A stretch of DNA of 64,000 nucleotides from Nocardia suismassiliense (GCF_900269665.1 NZ_LT985361.1:6039960-6103959); one strand, 5' to 3'. Positions 33,425 through 43,157 are shown, counted from the first letter of the stretch. Made by a program: numbers and translations. The notes: generated from the sequence alone by a model not told the origin.

Positions 33425-34264
33425 TCAAGCAAGCGCGATGCCGGTAATCGAGGCAGCTGCCAAAACCAACCCGACCACTTGCGTTCGGGTCACGCGCTCC
33501 CGTAACACCGTGAGCCCGAGCACAACTGGAATGACGGGGTACAGCGCCGCCAGCACCACGGCGATCGCGAGCAACTGCTGCCAAGTGGCCCAGGTATAGA
33601 GCACCACCCCCGCCGTTCCGAGCGCCCCGGTACCGACCGCCCCGAGCAGCAGCCGAGGACGCATCCGCACCGACGCGTGCACACCCACTGCGAGCGGCAC
33701 GATCGCAACCACCGAGGCGAAACGGCTGACGACCAGCGGCCACAACCCGGCCGCCGAGTCGATCCGGGCCAACGCGATGAATTGCAAAGCGAACCCGGCC
33801 CCCGCGATCAGCCCGTCGACGCTGCCGCCGCTGAGGCGGTCATCGTGGTCGCGAGACCGGGAAACCAACCACATCGCCGGCCCGGCGGCGACAATGCCAG
33901 CCCAGCTGAGCAACGACGGCCGCTCCCCCAACAGCAACACACCCACCATCACCGGCAGCATCAATGCACCGACGTCACTCAACGGCACCACCACACTCAA
34001 CCGACCCCCGCTGACTCCGCGATAAAGGAACGTAACGCCGAGTCCGGTCCCGATCCCGGACAACGCCCCCCACGCCAGCGCCGACGCGGTAACGTGCGGC
34101 GCCGCGACCAACGGAACCGCAGCCAGAATCAACACACTCCCGCCGATCTGCGCATACAACGCCACCGCCGTGGCATCAGCGCGACGCGACAGCAACGCGC
34201 TCAGAAAGTGCGTAGTGCCGAAGCACACCGCCGAAGCCAACGCCAGCAGTTCCCCCACACCCAT
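33425..34264 (-). CDS. EamA/DMT-superfamily transporter
   Basis: 279 aa from ATG at 34264 with GGGAGG upstream. About ten transmembrane helices in two repeats; the first half has FLYRGVSGGRLSVVVPLSDVGAL-like residues and LLLGERPS, and the second half has ALYPVIPVVLGLTVLRERV, the paired EamA pattern. It likely exports a small metabolite. Convergent with the saccharopine-dehydrogenase-like gene (2 bp apart) and divergent from GH92. Confidence 0.9.
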   Translation of the reverse strand: MGVGELLALASAVCFGTTHFLSALLSRRADATAVALYAQIGGSVLILAAVPLVAAPHVTASALAWGALSGIGTGLGVTFLYRGVSGGRLSVVVPLSDVGALMLPVMVGVLLLGERPSLLSWAGIVAAGPAMWLVSRSRDHDDRLSGGSVDGLIAGAGFALQFIALARIDSAAGLWPLVVSRFASVVAIVPLAVGVHASVRMRPRLLLGAVGTGALGTAGVVLYTWATWQQLLAIAVVLAALYPVIPVVLGLTVLRERVTRTQVVGLVLAAASITGIALA

Positions 34265-34488
34265 GATCGATACCTCCCGCCGTCGCGATCCGACCCGCGC
34301 CGCGGCCCGATCTTGTACTGCTGCTGCGTAACCGGCCGCCCGGTCTCGAAACCCCCACGCACCGCCCACCACCACCGGCAAACAACGAATGCGCAGATCA
34401 GCGGCGTGTCGGCCGTTACGGCGAACATCCCGATGCCAGGATGGACGGGCACAGAGGCAACGTTGTCGCCAGCTCGCCGAGGAGAGGT

Positions 34489-36789
34489 ATGTCGCGTCGC
34501 CGTCTTGCCGGCATCGTTGTTCCCTTGCTGCTCCCCTTCATTCCCGTTGCCGCACACGCCGAGACGGCGGTCGATTCCAGCAGGTACGTGAACCCGTTCG
34601 TCGGAACCCAGGACGGCGGACCCGATTTCGGCCATGGCGGCGGCGCGGGCATGACCTTTCCCGGCGCGGTCGCACCCTTCGGGATGATGCAGTGGAGTCC
34701 GGACACGGTGCGCACCGCGGGCGGTGGTTACAAATACGAGGACAACCGCCTCTACGGCTTCTCGATGACGCATATTTCCGGCCCCGGTTGCACCGGCGCG
34801 CAAGACTTTCCGGTCCTGCCGATCTCCGGCATCATCGGCCGGTCACCGGCCGTCGACGGCGCCGGTTACCTGCAAACCTTCGATCACGCCAACGAGCAGG
34901 CGAGCCCGGGCTACTACCGGGTCACCACGGACAGTGGCGTGCAAACCGAACTGACGGCGTCGACCAGGGCCGGTGTCGCCCGCTTCACCTTCCCGAAGGA
35001 CCAGCCGGGCACGCTGCTGCTCGACGTCACCGGCTCGGTGAGCGGAGTCGACGACGCCGAGATCACCATCGACGGAAACACCGTCTCCGGCTGGGCACAC
35101 ACCGGCGGCTTCTGCGGCTCCCGCGGCCGCTACCGGGTCTACTTCCACGCCACCTTCGACCGCCCGTTCACCGCGTCGGGCAGCTGGCAGGACAACGTCA
35201 TCAAGCCGGGCACGACCAGCACCCGTGGTGCGGCACCGACCCGGCGCACGAAATCCGGCGAGATCGCGAGCAACGGCCTCGGCACCGGTCTTTTCCTGCA
35301 GTTCGATTCCGCTCAACCGGTGCAGATGCGTACCGGCCTGTCCTACGTCAGCCTCGACGGTGCCCGCGCCAATCTCGCCGCCGAAATAGGGCCGAAGGAT
35401 TTCGACACCGTCCGGGTGGACGCGCGCGAGGCGTGGCGGCGCAGGCTCGATCAGATCCAGGTGACCGGCGGCGACCAGGATCGGTTGCGCACCTTCTACT
35501 CCGCGCTCTACCACGTATTCCTGCAGCCGTACATCTTCGACGACGTCGACGGCAGTTACACCGGTTTCGATGGGGAGACGCACCGGGTGCGCCCCGGGCA
35601 CCACTACTACGCCACCTTCTCCGGCTGGGACATCTACCGCAGCGAGACCCAACTGCTCGCCTGGTTGGCACCCGATGTCGCTGCCGACATCGCCCAGTCG
35701 ATGTACGACAACGCGCGCGTCCTCGGCAACGTCTGGGACCGCTGGTCGCATCAGAACACCGTCACCGGCGTGATGAACGGCGACCCGTACCACTCGATCA
35801 TCGCCAGCACGTACGCCTTCGGCGCGCGGGACTTCGACGCTCGGGCAGCACTCGATTCGATGGTCGAGGGTGCCCTGCGCATCGGCGAGAAGTCCGGCTA
35901 CACGGAACGACCGGCCAACGAGCATTATCAGCGACTCGGCTGGGTGCCCGGTCAGGTCTCCGACACCCTCGAATACAACATCGCCGACTTCGGCATCGCC
36001 CAGTTGGCGCACCGGCTCGGCGAACGCGCCGTCCACGACAAATTCCTGCGCAGTTCCCATGGCTGGCGGCACCTGTACAACCCCCTCACGAAATGGCTAC
36101 AACCCCGATCCGCCGAAGGATTCTTCAATCCCTTCTTCGATCCGGCGGGCACCGATGGATACGTGGAAGGTAATGGCGCGCAATACCATTGGATGACCTT
36201 CCATGATGTCCGCACGCTCTTCGACATGATGGGCGGCAACGCCGCGGCGGCCGGTCGGCTGGACACTTTCTTCAGTCAGCTGAACGCGGGCCCGCATGCC
36301 CCCTTCGCGTACCTCGGCAACGAGCCGACGCTGCAAACGCCGTGGCTGTACGCCTGGGCCGGCCTCCCCCACCGTACTCAGGAGGTCGTCCGGCGCGCCC
36401 GCACCGAACTCTTCAGCCCGACGCCGAACGGCCTGGCAGGCAACGACGATCTCGGCACCATGTCGGCCTGGTACGTCTGGGCCTCGCTCGGCCTCTACCC
36501 CGTAATACCCGGCCGCGCTGAGCTTTTCGTGCACGGACCGGCCTTCACGAACGCCGAGATCCGCCGCTCCTCCGGCGAGCGCATCACCATCAGCGCGCCC
36601 GAAGCCACCGATGCCGCACCGTACATTCGCGCATTGCGGGTCAACGGCGCGGACACCACGAAAGCCTGGCTACCCGAATCCTTCGCCCTGTCCGGCGGCC
36701 GCCTCGACTTCACCATGGGCGCCGAACCGGACGCACGGTTCGGTACCGCGGCAGCCGACGCACCGCCCTCGTTCGCTGCGCCCCGCTAG
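34489..36789 (+). CDS. Secreted GH92 alpha-mannosidase
   Basis: 766 aa from ATG at 34489 (GAGGAGAGGT upstream); the frame opens 48 bp earlier. A Sec signal peptide (MSRRRLAG, hydrophobic core, HAE) is followed by the GH92 N-terminal beta-sandwich (YVNPFVGTQDGG, MTHISGPGC) and the catalytic barrel (TFSGWDIYRSETQL, NEPTLQTPWLYAWAGLP, GNDDLGTMSAWYVWASLG-). GH92 enzymes are calcium-dependent inverting exo-alpha-mannosidases, mostly alpha-1,2. It likely trims mannans or glycoproteins outside the cell, or the organism's own lipoglycans. Confidence 0.92.
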   Translation: MSRRRLAGIVVPLLLPFIPVAAHAETAVDSSRYVNPFVGTQDGGPDFGHGGGAGMTFPGAVAPFGMMQWSPDTVRTAGGGYKYEDNRLYGFSMTHISGPGCTGAQDFPVLPISGIIGRSPAVDGAGYLQTFDHANEQASPGYYRVTTDSGVQTELTASTRAGVARFTFPKDQPGTLLLDVTGSVSGVDDAEITIDGNTVSGWAHTGGFCGSRGRYRVYFHATFDRPFTASGSWQDNVIKPGTTSTRGAAPTRRTKSGEIASNGLGTGLFLQFDSAQPVQMRTGLSYVSLDGARANLAAEIGPKDFDTVRVDAREAWRRRLDQIQVTGGDQDRLRTFYSALYHVFLQPYIFDDVDGSYTGFDGETHRVRPGHHYYATFSGWDIYRSETQLLAWLAPDVAADIAQSMYDNARVLGNVWDRWSHQNTVTGVMNGDPYHSIIASTYAFGARDFDARAALDSMVEGALRIGEKSGYTERPANEHYQRLGWVPGQVSDTLEYNIADFGIAQLAHRLGERAVHDKFLRSSHGWRHLYNPLTKWLQPRSAEGFFNPFFDPAGTDGYVEGNGAQYHWMTFHDVRTLFDMMGGNAAAAGRLDTFFSQLNAGPHAPFAYLGNEPTLQTPWLYAWAGLPHRTQEVVRRARTELFSPTPNGLAGNDDLGTMSAWYVWASLGLYPVIPGRAELFVHGPAFTNAEIRRSSGERITISAPEATDAAPYIRALRVNGADTTKAWLPESFALSGGRLDFTMGAEPDARFGTAAADAPPSFAAPR

Positions 36790-36923
36790 CCGCCCAGTCA
36801 TTCGGTCATCCGATGTCAGGACGATGGCAATCGCGCCGAACCCGTTCCGCTGACGGCAAACTGACCCATTCGACGCCGACCGCGCCCACTATTGATGAGG
36901 GCGGAGGATGAGGTTATTCGGCG

Positions 36924-38258
36924 GTGGATGAGGTCAGGGAAATCGTCGGCGTGGTCGAGCGGATCGACACGTTTCCGACAGTGGACGAATTGAACGAGTA
37001 CGTCGACAAACTCGCCGGCACGCTGCCGGATCGGGTGACGGTCGCTGAGATCGGCAGATCGCGTGGGGGCGATCCGATTCGGGCGGTGCGGGTCGGCGCG
37101 GGGGCCCCGCAGGTGGTGATCATCGGGAATCCGCATCCGAACGAGCCGATCGGCATGGCGACAATCCGCCACCTGCTCGGCAGGCTGACCAGGGATAATG
37201 CGCAAACCCTCGGTGCTACCTGGCATTTCCTGCTGTGTCTCGATCCCGACGGAACGCGGTTGAACGAGGGATGGTTCGCCGGTGCGCGCAGCAGATCCGG
37301 CGTCGCGCGCGGTTTCTACCGTCCGCCCGCGGCCGAGCAGCCGGAGTGGTGTTTTCCGACCAACTGGCTCGGCACCGCGGTCGGTGCGCCACTGCCGGAG
37401 ACCCTGGCGCTGATGGGCTTGATCGATCAGACCCGTCCCGCGCTGATCGTTTCCCTGCACAACGCCGACTTCGGCGGCGGATTCTTCTACGCCACCGGCG
37501 GCGATCGCGACTACTGGTCCGCGCTCACCGACCAGCTGACCGCGGCGGGCGTGCCGATTTACCAGGGACCACCCGACGTGCCCGGCGCGCGCACCTGGGC
37601 GCCGGGTGTGTTCGAGCTGCCGTCGTTCCAGCGCATCGCCGAGACCTTGACCGCCGAGGGCGTCGAGCCGCTGGCGATGATGTACGGCGGCGGCATTCGT
37701 GATTATGCGGCCGCCCACGGGACCGCGCTGCTGGTGTGTGAGTTGCCGATGTGGGTCGACTCGCGAGTCACCGACGACGCGCCGAGTGGCCACACCCTGG
37801 CGAGCGTGTTGCATTGCACCGCAACGGCTTACGATGAGATCGCCGAGATCGTGAGCGGCGCGCTCGAGCGAATCTCCGGAGTGTTGACCGGACGGTCGCC
37901 GTTCGAGCGCGCGCTGACCGATACCGTGCGCGCCCTGCGCGGCAACGCCATTGCCAAACGCTCCGCCACCGAGTCGCGCGTCGCCACCCGCGGTGAGGTC
38001 TTCATCGAGCAGTACGTGTGGGTCGGCGTCGCCCGCCTGCGCGCGGGCGGCATGCTGCTGCGCCTGCTCGACAGCGCACCACACGACGAGCGCTGCGCCG
38101 CGGAACGCGCTCGGTTCACCGCCATCTTCGAAAAGTGGTGCAGCGACGTCGAAACCAACGCACCCGGGCAGTCGATCCCGGTGCACCGCCTGGTCACGAT
38201 CCAATCGATGGCGATCGTCAGCGCTGTCACGCGACTACGTGACGGCCGGCCCGTCTGA
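36924..38258 (+). CDS. M14-family zinc carboxypeptidase
   Basis: 444 aa from GTG at 36924; the ATGs just upstream are out of frame or quickly stopped. The M14 zinc site is visible as H-P-N-E in GNPHPNEPIG with the third ligand in S-L-H-N-A-D, and the general base is probably Glu in L-L-V-C-E-L-P-M-W. Substrate residues are not clear. There is no signal peptide, so it may act in the cytoplasm. The C-terminal 130 residues are helical and outside the catalytic domain. Substrate unknown. Confidence 0.85.
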   Translation: MDEVREIVGVVERIDTFPTVDELNEYVDKLAGTLPDRVTVAEIGRSRGGDPIRAVRVGAGAPQVVIIGNPHPNEPIGMATIRHLLGRLTRDNAQTLGATWHFLLCLDPDGTRLNEGWFAGARSRSGVARGFYRPPAAEQPEWCFPTNWLGTAVGAPLPETLALMGLIDQTRPALIVSLHNADFGGGFFYATGGDRDYWSALTDQLTAAGVPIYQGPPDVPGARTWAPGVFELPSFQRIAETLTAEGVEPLAMMYGGGIRDYAAAHGTALLVCELPMWVDSRVTDDAPSGHTLASVLHCTATAYDEIAEIVSGALERISGVLTGRSPFERALTDTVRALRGNAIAKRSATESRVATRGEVFIEQYVWVGVARLRAGGMLLRLLDSAPHDERCAAERARFTAIFEKWCSDVETNAPGQSIPVHRLVTIQSMAIVSAVTRLRDGRPV

Positions 38259-38355
38259 CACTCGGTGCGACGAGGAGCGGAAACGGGTGCTGCAATCCTT
38301 AACGGGGACAGGCGAATACGCGCCCCGGCTGGCAACCGAGACGCGTACCCACCGA

Positions 38356-39198
38356 TCAGTAACCGAACTGCCGCAAAATCGGCCCACACACGTGCCATTC
38401 ATCGCCACCGTCGTGCGCCTCGTGATAGAGGTGCGCGACGTACCACATCACGATGTCCTGACCGTCGGTGTTCTCACCGTTGACGTGCCGCCAGATCTCG
38501 TCGTCGTTCGCGTTGCCGAGCGCACCGCCGAGATCTTCGGGCCCGTGATACGCGGTGATCGCGACGTCGAGCCGGGAGAACCAGTCGCTGGCACCGTCGA
38601 ACGGTCCCTTGTCGATGAGGAACCCGCGGCCGGTGCCTTTCTTGATGACCGCCCAGCGGTTGTCGCCGATGTGGATCGAGGACAGTTCGTTCTTCCGTGG
38701 GATCCAGCCGGGACCGTAGCCCCAATCCTGGCTCGTCAGTGCGTGTTGCAGCGCGAGGTTGTTCGCGGCACCGTCGATGTCCCAGTCGAATCGCCAGTAG
38801 GTGTGGTGGCGATGGTTGGCCGGATGTTGCAGACCGGCGCTGTAGAGCTGCGGCAGGATGATGCCGTCGCTGCGGAAGATCCACCGGTTCAGCAGGCGGT
38901 AGCGCCCGATGACGTGATAGCTCTCCACCACCAGGAAACGGTGGTCCGGGGCGCTGCCCTCGTAGATCGCCACGGGCCGTTGCATATTGCCACTGCTGAG
39001 CGGGTCCTTGTACGGTCCGCCCGCGCCGCCGTCGTATTGCACGCGGATCATCGGCAGGCTGGCGCGGTGCAGCACCTTGATGCCCTTGTAGAAGACGTCG
39101 CGGAAAGCGATGGCTTCGCTCTTCCCGTCGACCACCTCCCAGTAGAACCGCCAGACCGGAGCCTCCGGGGGCCAACTAACTGTCCCTGAGCTACTCAT
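38356..39198 (-). CDS. Copper amine oxidase-like catalytic half (truncated)
   Basis: 280 aa from ATG at 39198, overlapping the upstream stop as ATGA. It aligns with the catalytic domain of copper amine oxidases: FRDVFYKG--VLHRASLPMIRV at the start, H-R-H-H in NHRHHTYWRFDWDIDG (Cu ligand pair), and MWYVAHLYHEAHDGGDEWHV (third His). The cofactor segment N-Y-D/E-Y reads G-R-Y-R, and the base-bearing region around F-D-x-G-E-Y-G is missing. At 280 residues it is much shorter than the usual 410-450. Probably not a normal TPQ oxidase; copper binding may remain. Confidence 0.65.
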   Translation of the reverse strand: MSSSGTVSWPPEAPVWRFYWEVVDGKSEAIAFRDVFYKGIKVLHRASLPMIRVQYDGGAGGPYKDPLSSGNMQRPVAIYEGSAPDHRFLVVESYHVIGRYRLLNRWIFRSDGIILPQLYSAGLQHPANHRHHTYWRFDWDIDGAANNLALQHALTSQDWGYGPGWIPRKNELSSIHIGDNRWAVIKKGTGRGFLIDKGPFDGASDWFSRLDVAITAYHGPEDLGGALGNANDDEIWRHVNGENTDGQDIVMWYVAHLYHEAHDGGDEWHVCGPILRQFGY

Positions 39199-39854
39199 GA
39201 CCGACCCCCGGGAATCAGGCCGACCTCGGCCACGTCTTCCGCACTGAGATCCACGATCGCGAAGGCGGTGGGCACCCGCCGATCCGCGGGCCCGAACCGC
39301 AGGTCCACCAGCCGATGCCGATAACGCGAGCTGTGAAAATTCACGTCCTCGACGATCAGCCCAGCGCCGGTGTCGACGTCGATGCCGTGCTCGGCGAGCC
39401 GGCCGTCCCGGCGCACCAATTCGATGGCGCGAGCTTCCTCGACCTCGGACATGGCGGGCTGGCTCATCGTCTCGTGCAGTTCGACGAGTGACCGCGTGGT
39501 CACATCGACGATCGCCTCGATGACGACATCGTCGGAATAGTTGTAGATGACGACCACCGGATATTCGGTGTCCCGGTCCAGGAATCGGGTTCCGACGCTG
39601 ATGATCTCGTACCGCTTGCCGTCGAGCAGGTCGTTGACGCCCGCCTGGCTCAGCGCCACCTCGGGTGCGACGGCCGCCGCTTCGTCGGCCGCTCGAAGGT
39701 CTCGCGCCTCGGAATACACCGGGGTGGTCTGCACCGGCGGGAGCAGTTCGCTCCAGTCGCGCGCGTCGGAAAACTTCGGATCGATGACGGGGCCGAGATC
39801 GATGATCTCGGTGCGCAGAAATCCCGGAGGGGGAAGGGTGAATCTTTCGGCCAT
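39195..39854 (-). CDS. Copper amine oxidase N2/N3-like protein
   Basis: 219 aa. The C-terminal part matches the N3 domain of copper amine oxidases: KRYEIISVGTRF--R-TEYPVVVIYNYSDDVVIEAIVDVTTRSLVELHE, then PAMSEVEEARAIELVRRDGRLAEHGI. The N-terminal part resembles N2. Together with the downstream gene it equals one oxidase split into two reading frames by an ATGA junction, not a frameshift scar. It probably forms a complex with the catalytic half. Confidence 0.65.
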   Translation of the reverse strand: MAERFTLPPPGFLRTEIIDLGPVIDPKFSDARDWSELLPPVQTTPVYSEARDLRAADEAAAVAPEVALSQAGVNDLLDGKRYEIISVGTRFLDRDTEYPVVVIYNYSDDVVIEAIVDVTTRSLVELHETMSQPAMSEVEEARAIELVRRDGRLAEHGIDVDTGAGLIVEDVNFHSSRYRHRLVDLRFGPADRRVPTAFAIVDLSAEDVAEVGLIPGGRS

Positions 39855-40007
39855 GAGCGAACTCCATGCTCTTGGTAACTACCGCGCGGTTTTCCGCGCC
39901 CCCTCATCCTTCGACGCCGCGCCGAACAGGTCGCGAGTACTTCCGTACTCCACTTACACCAGCGCCCTCTGCGACCCGGCCAAGTAGCTGACCGGTACCT
40001 GGATACG

Positions 40008-40046
40008 CCGAACGGGACATGACCGAGGGTGTCATGTCCCGTTCGG
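40008..40046 (-). terminator. Hairpin terminator after the siderophore operon
   Basis: CCGAACGGGACATGAC (40008-40023) and GTCATGTCCCGTTCGG (40031-40046) form a perfect 16-bp stem with a 7-nt loop, 10 bp beyond the stop of the binding-protein gene. Confidence 0.75.
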
Positions 40047-40056
40047 GCGGGTGCGG

Positions 40057-41058
40057 CTACTGGACGCCGGTGGCCTTGGCGACGTCGGTGAGCATCTGGT
40101 CGGCGGCCTGCACGCCGATGCCGGACATCCAGGTCTCGTCCAGCACGTCGATGGCCTTGCCGTTCTTGACGGCGCGCAGGTCACGCCAGACGGGACTGGT
40201 GGTGACGGCGCCCTTTTCGGTCTTGCTCGGATCGTCGATGGTGGCGACGAAGATCAGATCGGCGTCGGCCTGATCGATCTGCTCGGGGCTGACGTCCTTC
40301 ATGATCTTCTTCGGGTCGGTGGAGATCTGCGACTCCGGTCGCGGCAGGCCGATGTCGGCCAGCACCACGCCGCTGAAGGAGTTGCTCTGGTACAGCCGGG
40401 TCGGGCCGGCCAGGAAGCGCACCACCGAGACGGTGGGCAGCACGCCGTTGTTCTTGGCCTTGATGGCGTCGCCGAGCGCGCGGGCCCGCCCCTCGTAACC
40501 CTGCAACGCGTCGGCGGCCTGCTGCTCGAGGCCGAGCGCCTTGCCGTGCACCGCGAGGTTGGCTTTCCAAGGGCCACCGGTGGTCTCGGTGAACACGGTC
40601 GGCGCGATGCCGCTGAGCTTGTCGTAGATCTTGTCGTGGCGGACCTTCGAGGACAGGATCAGGTCGGGCTTCAGCGAGGCGATCCGCTCGAGGTTCGGCT
40701 CGAGCAGCGGGCCGACGTCGGTCACCCCATCGACCTTGCCCGCCAGGTATTCCGGGAACCCGCCCCTCGTCTTGGTATGCGGGACAACGGCACCCACCGG
40801 CTTGATGCCGAGCAGGGTGACCGAGTCCAGCTCGGCGGTGTCGAGCACCACCACGCGCTTGGGCGCCTTCGGAATGGTCACCTGGCCCATCAGGGTGTCC
40901 AGGGTGCGCGGGAAGCTGGCCGAATCGGCCGGGGAGGCAGCGGAATCCGTGTCGGCGGAGTTGTTGCCACAGGCCGCGAGGCAGGACAGGCTTACCGCCG
41001 CAACAAGTGTCGCGATACCGATGCGGCCGAGTCGGCGGCCGCGGAGTCGGGTGGACAT
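40057..41058 (-). CDS. Iron-siderophore ABC transporter substrate-binding lipoprotein
   Basis: 333 aa. Lipoprotein signal with lipobox L-A-A-C near residue 30, then a class-III metal-chelate binding protein: KRVVVLDTAELDSVTLLGIKPVG, PNLERIASLKPDLILSS, DQADADLIFVA. Last gene of a four-gene minus-strand operon (two permeases, ATPase, binding protein), 69 bp after the ATPase. It captures ferric-siderophore at the cell surface. Confidence 0.93.
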   Translation of the reverse strand: MSTRLRGRRLGRIGIATLVAAVSLSCLAACGNNSADTDSAASPADSASFPRTLDTLMGQVTIPKAPKRVVVLDTAELDSVTLLGIKPVGAVVPHTKTRGGFPEYLAGKVDGVTDVGPLLEPNLERIASLKPDLILSSKVRHDKIYDKLSGIAPTVFTETTGGPWKANLAVHGKALGLEQQAADALQGYEGRARALGDAIKAKNNGVLPTVSVVRFLAGPTRLYQSNSFSGVVLADIGLPRPESQISTDPKKIMKDVSPEQIDQADADLIFVATIDDPSKTEKGAVTTSPVWRDLRAVKNGKAIDVLDETWMSGIGVQAADQMLTDVAKATGVQ

Positions 41059-41127
41059 GAGCAGTCCCTCATCTCTGGGAGTGGGTGGTGCATCAGCTCG
41101 AGCGAGGCGACGCTGGGGGTAGTCCGC

Positions 41128-41967
41128 TCAGACGGGAGCGGCGGCGGACAGTCGGGCGGCCCGGCTGCGCGGAACCACCAGCGGGGTCCCGGTTTCCGGG
41201 TCGGGTATCACCAGGGCATCGACCCCGAAGACGGTGCGGACGAGTTCGGCGTCCAGCACCTCGGCGGGCGGCCCGGCCGCGGCGAGGCGGCCCTCGTGCA
41301 GCACCACGAGGTGGTCGGCGTAGCGGGCGGCCTGGCCGAGATCGTGCAGCACCATGACGACCGTGCGGCCCGCCTCGGCGTGCAGGTCGGCGACCAGGTC
41401 GAGCACGTCGAGCTGGTGACGCAGGTCGAGGAAGGTGGTCGGCTCGTCGAGCAGCAGCAGGTCGGTGTCCTGTGCGAGGGCCAGCGCGATCCAGGCTCGT
41501 TGACGTTGGCCGCCGGAGAGCTGGTCGACCGGCTGTTCACGCAGATCGACGGTGCCGGTGCGTCGCAACGCGTCCTCGACGGCCGTCTGGTCGGTAGCCG
41601 ACCAGGGCCGCAACAACTTCTGATGCGGATAGCGACCGAGCCGCACCAGCGCCTCGACTGTGATGGACTCCGGTGTGATCGGCTGCTGCGGCAGCAGGCC
41701 CATCCGTAACGCCAACGCGCGGGCGGACATTCGATGGACGTCGGCGCCGTCGAGGGTGACCGTGCCGCCGGACGGGCGCAGCAGCCGGGTGAGTCCGCGC
41801 AGCAGCGTGGACTTGCCGCAGGCGTTCGGGCCGACGATGGCGGTGACCGAGTCGCCGGGCAGCACCAGGTCGAGGCCGTCGATCACGACGCGGTCGCCGT
41901 ACCGCAGATCGACTGCCTGCGCGGCCAATTCGTTGCGGGCGACCACGTCGTCCGGTGTGTCACTCAT
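41128..41967 (-). CDS. Siderophore ABC transporter ATPase (FecE-like)
   Basis: 279 aa. Walker A G-P-N-A-C-G-K-S-T, ABC signature L-S-G-G-Q-R-Q-R, Walker B LLLLDEPTTFLD and the H-loop in VVMVLHD. The ACGKST variant and overall pattern are typical of iron-chelate importers. Overlaps the permease gene by 4 bp (ATGA). Provides energy for uptake of the chelate delivered by the lipoprotein downstream. Confidence 0.94.
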   Translation of the reverse strand: MSDTPDDVVARNELAAQAVDLRYGDRVVIDGLDLVLPGDSVTAIVGPNACGKSTLLRGLTRLLRPSGGTVTLDGADVHRMSARALALRMGLLPQQPITPESITVEALVRLGRYPHQKLLRPWSATDQTAVEDALRRTGTVDLREQPVDQLSGGQRQRAWIALALAQDTDLLLLDEPTTFLDLRHQLDVLDLVADLHAEAGRTVVMVLHDLGQAARYADHLVVLHEGRLAAAGPPAEVLDAELVRTVFGVDALVIPDPETGTPLVVPRSRAARLSAAAPV

Positions 41968-43157
41968 GCGGTCCTCCTGGAGACGGGCGCGCTCTCACGG
42001 AGCATCAAGATGAGCAACCACGGAGCGCCGACGGTCGCGGTGACCACGCCGACGGGCAACCCCTCGATCGGCAGCGCGTGCTGCACGATCAAGTCGCAGA
42101 CGAGCAGCAACGTCGCCCCGGCCAGACCGGTGACGGCGAGCGTGACGGCGGTGGGCGGACCGGCGAGCCGCCGCACCAGGTGCGGAACCGCCAGCGCCAC
42201 AAAGGAAATCGGGCCGGTGAGGGCGGCGGCCAGCGCGGCGAGCGCGATGGTGGTGACCAGCAGCGCCAGCCGGGCACGGGACACCCGGACGCCGAGCGTG
42301 CCCGCCGACTCGTCGCCGAGATCGAGCACCGACAGCGTGCGGTATTGCAGATACAGCAGGGCCAGCACCAGCACACAGGCCACCGCGGCAGCCTGGATCT
42401 CCGGCCAGGTGCGTCCGTAGAGCGAACCGGTCGTCCACTGCACCGCCGACCCGGCGAGCTCCAGCGGAAAACGCACCACCATCAGATTCACGGCCGCGGC
42501 CAAACCCGCTTGCACCGCGAGCCCGACCAGCACCAGGCGCGTGACCGGCAGCCCGGACCGCCAGCCCAGGATGCCGAGCAGCAGCGCGGTGAGCATCCCG
42601 CCACCGAGGGCGCCCAGTGGGATGAACGCCTGGCTCGCACCGAGGGCGAGCACGAGCACCGACCCGAAGGACGCGCCACCGGTCACACCCATGACGTCCG
42701 GCGAGGCGAGCGGGTTACGGAACAGCCGCTGGAGCACGGCACCCGCGGTGGCGAGGCCCGCGCCGGCGAGCAGCGCGGCGGCCAGCCGGGGCGCACGGAA
42801 CTCTTGGACGACGTAGACCTCGCCCTGGTCACCGAAGCCGAACAAAGCGCGCAACGCGGTCGCCGCCGACATCTCGACCTCGCCGACGCTGAGCGCCACG
42901 GTCGACAGCACGACGATCGCCACCGCGCACACCGTGCCGATCAGGATCGCGCGCCTGCGTTGCCGCACCAGGACATTCACGCCAGAACGCAATGGTGCTC
43001 GACCATGCCGCAGCGACGACGCACCGATCGGTTCGCCGGAACCCTTGAAACGCAATAGTGTTCGACCGTGCCGCGGCGACGAGGCATCGGTCGGATCAGC
43101 GGAGCGCTTGGCACGCAATAGTGTTCGGCCGTTGCGCGGCGGCGGAGGGTCGATCAT
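41964..43157 (-). CDS. FecCD-family siderophore permease with repeat-bearing N-terminus
   Basis: 397 aa from ATG at 43157, coupled by ATGA to the upstream permease. The core from about residue 60 has nine or ten helices and FecCD signatures (RAPRLAAALLAGAGLATAGAVLQRLFRNPLASPDVMG, GPISFVALAVPHLVR). The first 58 residues are encoded by a 63-bp tandem repeat and are hydrophilic (G-R-T-L-L-R twice, then G-R-A-P-L-R); they are absent from usual FecCD proteins. Translation may instead start at GTG near 42979, leaving the repeat untranslated. Partner of the 43154-44167 permease. Confidence 0.9.
   Translation of the reverse strand: MIDPPPPRNGRTLLRAKRSADPTDASSPRHGRTLLRFKGSGEPIGASSLRHGRAPLRSGVNVLVRQRRRAILIGTVCAVAIVVLSTVALSVGEVEMSAATALRALFGFGDQGEVYVVQEFRAPRLAAALLAGAGLATAGAVLQRLFRNPLASPDVMGVTGGASFGSVLVLALGASQAFIPLGALGGGMLTALLLGILGWRSGLPVTRLVLVGLAVQAGLAAAVNLMVVRFPLELAGSAVQWTTGSLYGRTWPEIQAAAVACVLVLALLYLQYRTLSVLDLGDESAGTLGVRVSRARLALLVTTIALAALAAALTGPISFVALAVPHLVRRLAGPPTAVTLAVTGLAGATLLLVCDLIVQHALPIEGLPVGVVTATVGAPWLLILMLRESAPVSRRTA
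42987..43140. repeat. 63-bp tandem repeat (2.4 copies) at a permease gene junction
   Basis: Copies begin at 42987, 43050 and 43113 (the last partial), each opening with ACGCAAT(A/G)GTG(T/C)TCG. The unit keeps the reading frame (21 codons) and lies at an ATGA gene junction, much like MIRU minisatellites in mycobacterial operons. Copy number may vary between strains. Confidence 0.8.
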
